A stretch of 64,000 nt of DNA, taken from the NCBI GenBank assembly GCA_913045935.1, contig CAJWSY010000001.1, positions 1 to 64,000 on the forward strand, read 5' to 3'. Origin of the DNA: an uncultured Chloroflexota bacterium (GTDB taxonomy: Bacteria > Chloroflexota > Dehalococcoidia > Lucifugimonadales > GCA-002694895). The notes below the pieces were generated by a model. It did not search any database and was not told the origin of the DNA. It saw only the letters and a program-made list of their open reading frames with translations. Position numbers and translations under genes: made by a program. This document shows, one piece after another, positions 26,540-32,056 of the stretch (position 1 is its first letter; each line of letters opens with the position of its first letter).

Positions 26540-27253
26540 TTGAGAATAGCTAAATATTTGGCATCCCAAAATATCGGATCAAGAAGAGAAATTGAAAGAT
26601 ACATCAAACAAAATAGAATAAAAGTCAACGGATCAATCATACATTCGCCAATTACTTTTGTAGGTGAAAATGACAATATTCAGCTTGATAACAAATTAAT
26701 TGAACACACAAATAAAATATCTATACTAAAATTCCATAAACCTGTTAAATATATAACTTCGAATAAAAAGCAAAATAACAAACCGATTATTTTCGACATT
26801 ATTGACAAACAATATAGAAACTACAAAACTGCAGGAAGATTAGATTATTTTTCTGAAGGACTGTTGATATTAGCGTCTAATGGAGAAATAACAAGAAACT
26901 TAGAATTACCTAAAAATAAATTTAAAAGAGTATATGAAGTAACAGTAAACGGATTATTCAAAGAAGAAAATTTAGCGAAAATAAGCAAAGGTGTAATGAT
27001 TCAAAATATAAAATACAAACCTTTCTCATATCAAATAATAAATACACAGAAAAAAACAACCAAATTAAAACTAACTCTTGTAGAAGGTAAAAATAGAGAA
27101 ATAAGAAATATAATGTCTTACTTGAAGTTAAATATAATAAAATTAAAACGAACTGAATATGGGCCTTTCAAGCTAAACACTCTTAAATCAAAAGAGTTGC
27201 AGTTAGCTAGTGAAAATGAAATCAAACAATATTATGAAAATTTAAAAAAATGA
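26540..27253 (+). CDS. rluB: Pseudouridine synthase, RluB/RsuA family
   Basis: The protein starts with an S4 domain ('RIAKYLASQNIGSRREIERYI') followed by the synthase domain with catalytic Asp in 'AGRLDYFSEGLLIL' and 'VEGKNREIRNIMSYL', the RluB/RsuA/RluE pattern. It isomerises a uridine in rRNA. I prefer the TTG start at 26540, because GGAG at 26531-26534 lies 5 nt before it, over an ATG at 26513 that would overlap anmK by 26 nt and add nine non-homologous residues. The exact target (23S or 16S) is not decidable. Confidence 0.85.
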   Translation: MRIAKYLASQNIGSRREIERYIKQNRIKVNGSIIHSPITFVGENDNIQLDNKLIEHTNKISILKFHKPVKYITSNKKQNNKPIIFDIIDKQYRNYKTAGRLDYFSEGLLILASNGEITRNLELPKNKFKRVYEVTVNGLFKEENLAKISKGVMIQNIKYKPFSYQIINTQKKTTKLKLTLVEGKNREIRNIMSYLKLNIIKLKRTEYGPFKLNTLKSKELQLASENEIKQYYENLKK

Positions 27254-27882
27254 TAAATTTATTTAACAAACAAGAATTATTAAATGGAATTAACTATCTT
27301 TCTAGCAATTACCCAATTATGCAAAAATTATACAGGCAATACGGGACTCCAAATTTAGATCGTGGATCAAAAGATATTTTTCTATCGTTAATCAGATCAA
27401 TTATATCTCAACAAATTAGCACTCAAGCAGCTTTAAGTGTGCATAAGAAATTTCAAAATTTATTCTCAGAAAATATAATAACACCCGATGCGATTTTGTC
27501 CGAAGATGAGGTGAATTTAAAATCTGCCGGTCTTTCTAAACAAAAAATTGAATATATAAGATCAACATCTCAATTTTTTATTAAAACAAAGTATACAAAT
27601 GAAGACTTAAGTTCTATGAATGACAGCGATTTAAAAAAACAATTAATCTCAATTAAAGGAGTAGGTCCCTGGACAATTGATATGATTTTAATATTTTCTC
27701 TAGGCAGGCCTGATATTTTTCCAGTTGGTGATTTAGCTATACGTAAAGGTTTTAACATTCTTTATGGAAAAGAGCATACTGAAAAACAAATGATTAATGA
27801 GTCAAAAAACTGGAAACCATACAGAACTATATTCTCATGGTATTTATGGAGAGTGATAGATGGAACATGGGAATCATTATAA
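27250..27882 (+). CDS. DNA-3-methyladenine glycosylase, AlkA-like
   Basis: The 210-aa protein has the HhH-GPD fold: 'IRSIISQQISTQAALSVHKKF', the hairpin 'LISIKGVGPWTIDMILIF', and the catalytic Asp in 'FPVGDLAIRKGF'. It removes alkylated purines from DNA. It lacks the extra N-terminal domain of E. coli AlkA, like many short bacterial versions. It overlaps the rluB stop by 4 nt, so it is the last gene of the murQ-anmK-rluB-alkA run. The next 300 bp are the tandem duplication. Confidence 0.87.
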   Translation: MINLFNKQELLNGINYLSSNYPIMQKLYRQYGTPNLDRGSKDIFLSLIRSIISQQISTQAALSVHKKFQNLFSENIITPDAILSEDEVNLKSAGLSKQKIEYIRSTSQFFIKTKYTNEDLSSMNDSDLKKQLISIKGVGPWTIDMILIFSLGRPDIFPVGDLAIRKGFNILYGKEHTEKQMINESKNWKPYRTIFSWYLWRVIDGTWESL

Positions 27883-27927
27883 TTATAATTTTTTTTATGG
27901 TTTTAAACACTCTATGAAGGGAGGGGG

Positions 27928-27957
27928 TTGACAAGTCTGTTTTAATTCTGTTATAAT
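27928..27957 (+). promoter_or_regulatory. Consensus sigma-70 promoter, copy 1
   Basis: TTGACA (27928-27933), an 18-nt spacer and TATAAT (27952-27957): both hexamers are perfect, unusual in this window. A start near 27964 is predicted, only a few bases before the terminator stem. Confidence 0.75.
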
Positions 27958-27965
27958 AGTCTCAC

Positions 27966-27993
27966 GTCAGCTTAAATAGCTGGCTTTTTTTTT
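27966..27993 (+). terminator. Intrinsic terminator directly after promoter copy 1
   Basis: GTCAGCT (27966-27972) pairs with AGCTGGC (27978-27984) around a TAAAT loop, followed by nine T. It would end transcripts of roughly 30 nt begun at the promoter just upstream. Confidence 0.75.
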
Positions 27994-28113
27994 GGATTTT
28001 TTTAATCCTTTCCTAATAATTTGTTAACCAAATCTTTATTCATTTGCGCATAAAACCATTTGTCCGGTGTAATATTTTTTTTATGGTTTTAAACACTCTA
28101 TGAAGGGAGGGGG

Positions 28114-28143
28114 TTGACAAGTCTGTTTTAATTCTGTTATAAT
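28114..28143 (+). promoter_or_regulatory. Consensus sigma-70 promoter, copy 2
   Basis: Identical to copy 1, shifted by 186 bp: TTGACA at 28114-28119 and TATAAT at 28138-28143. It points towards the convergent selenoprotein gene. Confidence 0.75.
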
Positions 28144-28151
28144 AGTCTCAC

Positions 28152-28179
28152 GTCAGCTTAAATAGCTGGCTTTTTTTTT
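28152..28179 (+). terminator. Intrinsic terminator directly after promoter copy 2
   Basis: Same 7-bp stem and nine-T tract as copy 1, at 28152-28179. It ends 8 bp before the 3' end of the convergent thioredoxin-like gene. Confidence 0.75.
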
Positions 28180-28187
28180 GGATTTTT

Positions 28188-28742
28188 TTAATCCTTTCCT
28201 AATAATTTGTTAACCAAATCTTTATTCATTTGCGCATAAAACCATTTGTCCGGTGTAATATTTTTGTGATCTATAATTTCTAAATTATCATTTACAAGAT
28301 AAGTAGAAGGAACTGTTGTATTATTAAAATACTTTGCAAAAGCCATTCCTAAATCTGTTTTACTTATTTGCATAGAATACAAGATAGGAACATCTTTGTT
28401 AATAATATTTTCCAAATCTCTCACCGAGGATTTTGCAGATCTGCATGTTGCTCAGGATTCTTCCCATAAATAAATCAAAGTATATGGTCTGGTTTCATAA
28501 ATCTTTTTAAAATCGTTAGTTTTATATTTATCATAAAACTCTTTTTCAGCTTTATTTTTTTTCAAATCATTTTTATTCTTAATGACATTGTACTTTTCAG
28601 TTAAATCTATATTAGACAAATCTTCTTTTGCCATTAATTTGTACATTTCTGAATTAGGATCATGATTAACTAAATTTTCATTAGTTGAACAAGCTAAAAA
28701 TAAAAAAATAATTATGCTTAAAATCTTTTTGTTTAAATTCAT
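28188..28742 (-). CDS. Thioredoxin-like lipoprotein, predicted selenoprotein with UxxC motif
   Basis: Two same-frame open segments (28742-28455 and 28451-28188) are separated by a single TGA at 28454-28452. Read through it, the 184-aa protein has a lipoprotein signal with lipobox 'LFLAC' (C18), a charged linker, then a thioredoxin fold: 'TLIYLWEES-U-ATCRSAKSS', where codon 97 (TGA) falls exactly on the first Cys of W-x3-C-x2-C and C100 is the second. 'TTVPSTYLV' supplies the cis-Pro (P145), and the tail 'LVNKLLGKD' is helical. A SECIS-like hairpin follows the TGA. It resembles TlpA/ResA-type extracytoplasmic thiol reductants. Other genes here use TGA as a true stop, so this is local recoding, or less likely a nonsense mutation. 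Confidence 0.8.
28414..28433 (-). promoter_or_regulatory. Bacterial SECIS-like hairpin downstream of the in-frame TGA
   Basis: On the minus strand AAATCCTCGGTGAGAGATTT folds as AAATC/GATTT plus CTC/GAG with one bulged A and a GGT apical loop. The loop begins 27 nt after the TGA. Bacterial SECIS elements lie in the coding sequence just after UGA, with a short upper stem and a conserved G at the start of the apical loop within about 16-37 nt, and both conditions are met. A smaller TGCA-GATC-TGCA hairpin lies nearer the TGA, but too close to fit the model. Confidence 0.65.
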
Positions 28743-28762
28743 ATAAGTTGGTCTAAAATAAT

Positions 28763-28791
28763 AGAGGCTAGTAAATATTATACTAGCCTCT
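28763..28791. terminator. 11-bp perfect hairpin, likely terminator of the M20 gene
   Basis: AGAGGCTAGTA and TACTAGCCTCT form a perfect 11-bp stem around a 7-nt loop, between the minus-strand M20 gene and the selenoprotein gene. On the minus strand it is followed by ATTATTTTAG, a weak U-rich tail. It probably separates the two transcription units. Confidence 0.6.
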
Positions 28792-28813
28792 AATAAAAGG
28801 AGGTGATGGAATT

Positions 28814-28840
28814 ATGATGTCCATATGCTTAATATTATAA
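28814..28840 (+). other. Eight-codon micro-ORF behind a near-perfect Shine-Dalgarno
   Basis: AAGGAGGTGAT (28797-28807), fully complementary to the usual 16S 3' end, lies 6 nt before ATGATG and a short frame encoding MMSICLIL. No promoter was identified on this strand. It may be a leader or micro-peptide, or chance. No other gene in the window has such a strong ribosome site. Confidence 0.25.
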
Positions 28841-28861
28841 ATTTCAAATATTTAGCAAATA

Positions 28862-30211
28862 TCAAGATTTCATAAATTCATGAAACTCATTACCCATTCT
28901 TTTTTCTTGTAAATTTATATACTGATCTTTAGTGTAATTAGGAATGTGAGTATTCATAATTTCTTTTAATCTATTTTCTTCTGGCCATAATAAATCAATA
29001 ACAGTCATTGCCATAGATTTAGCAGGGTTAATCACAGATTTATAATAATCATCAATATAATAATCATTACCATGCCCGACTCCTATTGCACCACCACTCC
29101 TTGGATGAATGATTGGCATTATTTGACTAAGGTCACCCATGTCAGTAGATCCTCCGGATTGATCATCAGGATGAACTTTTACATTACCCTCCCCGACTAC
29201 TTGATACGCATTTTTAGCGTAAATATCATTAATATCCTTATTTTGTAACATAGGTAAATTTCCCGCAATAGATCTGATTCTTACATTTGCACCCATTGCC
29301 ATCGCACCCGCTTTTAATGACCTGTCGATTTTTTCATTAACTTCGTTTACTATATCTATTGTTCGACCTCTAATTCTCCATTCTAATTTAACTATTGAAG
29401 GTATAGAATTAGTTGCAGTACCACCTTCTGTTAATATTCCATGAACTCTAATTTTATCCTCATCTTTAAATGATTCTCGCTGTAAATCCATAGCCATCAT
29501 TGCTATATTTGCAGCTTTGAGAGCATTTACTCCTGCATAAGGAGCGCCTGCTGCATGAGAAGCTCTACCATGAAATTCAACATATTTCACCACATGCCCT
29601 AAAGACGTACCTCCTACAGATAAATCTTTATCTTCTGGATTTGTAGTAGCATGGCTTAACATTGCTGAATCAATATTGTCAAAAGAACCTATTCTAATTA
29701 ATTCTTGTTTGCCTGACATAAATCCCAATTTACCTTCGTCTATTAAATTTATTCTAAATTCATTCTCAATAGTTTCTTCAGCAGGAACTGCAAACAATAC
29801 TACATTCCCATTTAAATATTGACTCGCTCCACTATTAATAAGACCCAATCCTACACCAACCATTGATCCGAGTTGGCAATTGTGGCCACATGCATGAACT
29901 GCGCTTGTTTTTAAATCTGCCAAAGGGTGATCTTTAACTATTAATCCATCTAATTCACCTATAACTGCAATAGTTGGGCCATCAGATCTTCCTTTTATTG
30001 GTTCAGATTTAACTCCTGTAATAGCGTGACCATCTGTGTATCCTAAATTCAAGCTTTTAAATATTTCTTTTACTTTGGTAGATGTTTTAAGCTCCCTGTA
30101 ACCTGTTTCGGCATTTTCTGCTATATCTTTTGAAAAATTTATTAATTTATCTTTATTATTATCAATTTCTTCAGATACTTTCTTTTTTAATTCTTCTTTA
30201 GAAATATTCAT
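28862..30211 (-). CDS. M20D-family amidohydrolase, AbgB-like
   Basis: This 449-aa metallo-amidohydrolase has the M20D layout: 'NAETGYRELKTS' at the N-terminus, metal ligands in 'SAVHACGHNCQLGSMVG' and an acidic pair in 'AVPAEETIENEF'. The dimerisation domain around 'FHGRASHAAGAPYAGVNALKA' is followed by 'VHPDDQSGGSTDMGDLSQ'. Relatives cleave p-aminobenzoyl-glutamate or N-acyl amino acids. No signal peptide is seen, so it is cytoplasmic. The substrate is unknown. It stands alone, ended by the hairpin at 28763-28791. Confidence 0.88.
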   Translation of the reverse strand: MNISKEELKKKVSEEIDNNKDKLINFSKDIAENAETGYRELKTSTKVKEIFKSLNLGYTDGHAITGVKSEPIKGRSDGPTIAVIGELDGLIVKDHPLADLKTSAVHACGHNCQLGSMVGVGLGLINSGASQYLNGNVVLFAVPAEETIENEFRINLIDEGKLGFMSGKQELIRIGSFDNIDSAMLSHATTNPEDKDLSVGGTSLGHVVKYVEFHGRASHAAGAPYAGVNALKAANIAMMAMDLQRESFKDEDKIRVHGILTEGGTATNSIPSIVKLEWRIRGRTIDIVNEVNEKIDRSLKAGAMAMGANVRIRSIAGNLPMLQNKDINDIYAKNAYQVVGEGNVKVHPDDQSGGSTDMGDLSQIMPIIHPRSGGAIGVGHGNDYYIDDYYKSVINPAKSMAMTVIDLLWPEENRLKEIMNTHIPNYTKDQYINLQEKRMGNEFHEFMKS

Positions 30212-30269
30212 ACGACCCCTCTTTTGTTATTATTGTATTATTAATTTTAATAATACAAAAATTCTCGAT

Positions 30270-30347
30270 ATGTTTAAATCATTCATGCTAATTGGGGTTC
30301 CAGTTATTGTATTAGCAGTTTTATATGCCGCTTCAGTAGGTTTTTAA
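30270..30347 (+). CDS. Possible 25-aa single-span membrane peptide
   Basis: An ATG frame encodes MFKSFMLIGVPVIVLAVLYA plus ASVGF: a Lys near the N-terminus and one hydrophobic helix. It occupies the 141-bp gap between two minus-strand genes and has no obvious ribosome site. The composition is that of a real small membrane protein rather than random AT-rich sequence, but nothing else supports it. Confidence 0.35.
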   Translation: MFKSFMLIGVPVIVLAVLYAASVGF

Positions 30348-30352
30348 TATAA

Positions 30353-30745
30353 TCACTTTGAAGTCTTAACTCTTAATATAAATAAAGTACCTATAATTAA
30401 TAACAATAAAACAACAATTTTTACCAACAACAATGTCGCTGGTATCCAAATTGTTATAGAAAGCAAACCAAATACCCACATTATAAAAATAGATATTAAT
30501 TTAGCTTTTAAGGGCATTCCTTTTCCAGACAAATAATTTTTAATATATATTCCTAGTAATCTGTTATTGATTAACCACATATATAGTTTTTCTGAGCTTC
30601 TAATATAAAAATATGAAGCAATTATCAAAAAAATTGTTGTCGGCCAACCTGGTACAAATATTCCAATGACACCCAATCCCACAGAAATACTGCCAAATAA
30701 AATCCATAATATTCTAATTGATTTGTGCTTATTTAATTTTGACAT
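30353..30745 (-). CDS. DUF454 (YbaN-like) inner membrane protein
   Basis: The 130-aa protein shows the DUF454 signature: 'GSISVGLGVIGIFVPGWPTTIFLIIASYFYIRSSEKLYMWLINN', then 'GIYIKNYLSGKGMPLKAK' and two C-terminal membrane helices. Four helices are predicted in all. The function of the family is not established. It lies 15 nt downstream of the bcp gene on the same strand. Confidence 0.85.
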   Translation of the reverse strand: MSKLNKHKSIRILWILFGSISVGLGVIGIFVPGWPTTIFLIIASYFYIRSSEKLYMWLINNRLLGIYIKNYLSGKGMPLKAKLISIFIMWVFGLLSITIWIPATLLLVKIVVLLLLIIGTLFILRVKTSK

Positions 30746-30760
30746 ATTAAATTTTAAAAA

Positions 30761-31222
30761 TCATAGATCCAAAAATTTAATAATTTGTTCTGCATGTCCA
30801 TTTGGGTCTACAGGATTCCAAATTTTAGAAATATATCCATCCTCATCAATAACAAATGTAATTCGATATATTCTTTCAACTTCCACCCCATCCACATCTG
30901 CCTTATATGACACATCATAATTTTTACACATAATTCGTTCTATATCAGAAAGAAGAGGAAATGGTAAATTGAATTTTTTTGTAAATGCTTGATGGGATTG
31001 TTCATCATCAGCACTAATACCATATATTGAAATATTATTATCATTAAATACAGAATAATTATCTCTGATTTCACACGCTTCAATAGTACACCCAGGAGTG
31101 TCATCTTTTGGATAGAAATACAAAACTAATTTCCCTCCCTTAAAATCATTTAATTCTACTAGATTCCCATTTGTATCTTTCAATTTGAAATCGGGAGCTT
31201 TGTCGCCTTCTTTTAATTTCAT
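30761..31222 (-). CDS. bcp: Thiol peroxidase of the Bcp/PrxQ family
   Basis: The 153-aa peroxiredoxin has the peroxidatic Cys in 'PKDDTPGCTIEACEIRD' and the resolving Cys five residues later, the PrxQ alpha-helical arrangement. 'GISADDEQSHQAFTKKFNLPFPLLSD' is also typical. It reduces hydroperoxides with thioredoxin-type donors. The Cys here is encoded by a normal codon, unlike the Sec in the thioredoxin-like protein at 28188-28742. It is co-oriented with the anchored protein upstream (4 nt apart). Confidence 0.93.
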   Translation of the reverse strand: MKLKEGDKAPDFKLKDTNGNLVELNDFKGGKLVLYFYPKDDTPGCTIEACEIRDNYSVFNDNNISIYGISADDEQSHQAFTKKFNLPFPLLSDIERIMCKNYDVSYKADVDGVEVERIYRITFVIDEDGYISKIWNPVDPNGHAEQIIKFLDL

Positions 31223-31226
31223 TTCC

Positions 31227-32009
31227 TCACCTAAGTCTTTGTTTCAATTTTCTATTTATATATAAAAACAATACTATTATAAAAATGATTAAAATTAAAA
31301 CATATATAACTGACTTATTAATTTTTATGATTCCAATAAAATTATTTGTATTTTCCAGGCTAGTTGGGGGATCAGTCAAACTAGTTTTAATATCATCAGA
31401 ATCCTTGGTATCAGAATGAAAGTCACGTACTTTATTTCTTGTTCCAGCAAAATTAGCTAAATCTGAAATCCCAAAATCCTCAATAATTCCTGTGGCGAAC
31501 CATAGTTTATAATCAGTTATATATTCCGATGTAACTCTAACAAAATAAGTTCCTTCATTTTCTATTAAAAATCTATCTTTAACATATACCCATGAATAAG
31601 TATTGGTAAATGGTTCGTGAAATTCTGACAATCCCCATTTATTATCGCTTGTATAAGATAAAACTTCGGTAAAATCATTTTCATCTTGGTAATACAAATA
31701 TAAATTGGGATATTTACTTTGATAATCGTCAAATTTAGGAGCTCCTAAATCTAGAATTAAATTATGCCCTTTGACTAAAGATAATTCAAACCAAAATTCT
31801 TTTTTTTCTTCTGACAATATAAAATAGAAAACCTGTGAAATATTTGGCTGATTGATATATAAAGCTTGTTCTTTAGAATTTGATTCAGGTGGGAAAAATG
31901 GTTTATGTGCCTCGATCTTTTGAACATCAATAATAAAAATTAAAATAATCACAAAAATTAAATTTTTATAATTTATTTGAAATTTATTTATATTTAGCAT
32001 TTGTAACAT
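31227..32009 (-). CDS. Membrane-anchored extracytoplasmic protein of unknown function
   Basis: I do not recognise the family. The 260-aa product has a signal segment (about residues 16-33, ending near 'IEAHKPFF'). A 180-residue domain rich in aromatic residues and beta-type patterns follows ('FWFELSLVKGHNLILDLG', 'YSWVYVKDRFLIENEGTYFVRV'), then a C-terminal helix (about 235-255) with a basic end, giving type I topology. The 'EGTYFVRV' style resembles PPC-like or carbohydrate-associated beta-sandwiches. It lies divergent to the MMPL gene and upstream of bcp. Confidence 0.6.
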   Translation of the reverse strand: MLQMLNINKFQINYKNLIFVIILIFIIDVQKIEAHKPFFPPESNSKEQALYINQPNISQVFYFILSEEKKEFWFELSLVKGHNLILDLGAPKFDDYQSKYPNLYLYYQDENDFTEVLSYTSDNKWGLSEFHEPFTNTYSWVYVKDRFLIENEGTYFVRVTSEYITDYKLWFATGIIEDFGISDLANFAGTRNKVRDFHSDTKDSDDIKTSLTDPPTSLENTNNFIGIIKINKSVIYVLILIIFIIVLFLYINRKLKQRLR

Positions 32010-32056
32010 ATGTTGATTAAAAGGATCTTTTGTGAAAGAATTAATTTTTAAACTTA

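Larger units (their letters stand above)
27888..28265. repeat. Perfect 186-bp tandem duplication
   Basis: Bases 27888-28079 recur identically at 28074-28265, an offset of 186 bp with no mismatch that I can see. Each unit carries a + strand promoter-terminator pair and the last about 26 codons of the minus-strand thioredoxin-like gene. The right-hand unit is joined to the intact gene. The left-hand one is therefore a severed 3' fragment at about 28002-28079. The lack of divergence points to a recent duplication or to an assembly artefact. It fills nearly all of the gap between the alkA-like gene and the selenoprotein gene. Confidence 0.97.

Noticed and set aside
27888-28265. CRISPR array or insertion sequence remnant for the 186-bp repeat
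   Set aside because: There are only two units with no spacers, no terminal inverted repeats and no transposase; the unit includes the end of the adjacent gene, so a simple tandem duplication explains it.
28188-28424. The second half of the thioredoxin-like gene as an independent gene starting with GTG
   Set aside because: It would begin within the thioredoxin fold, after the active site, with no ribosome site, and it is in frame with the upstream segment.
28797-28812. Fragment of a 16S rRNA 3' end on the minus strand
   Set aside because: Only about 11 bases match the anti-Shine-Dalgarno. The preceding 16S helix sequence is absent.
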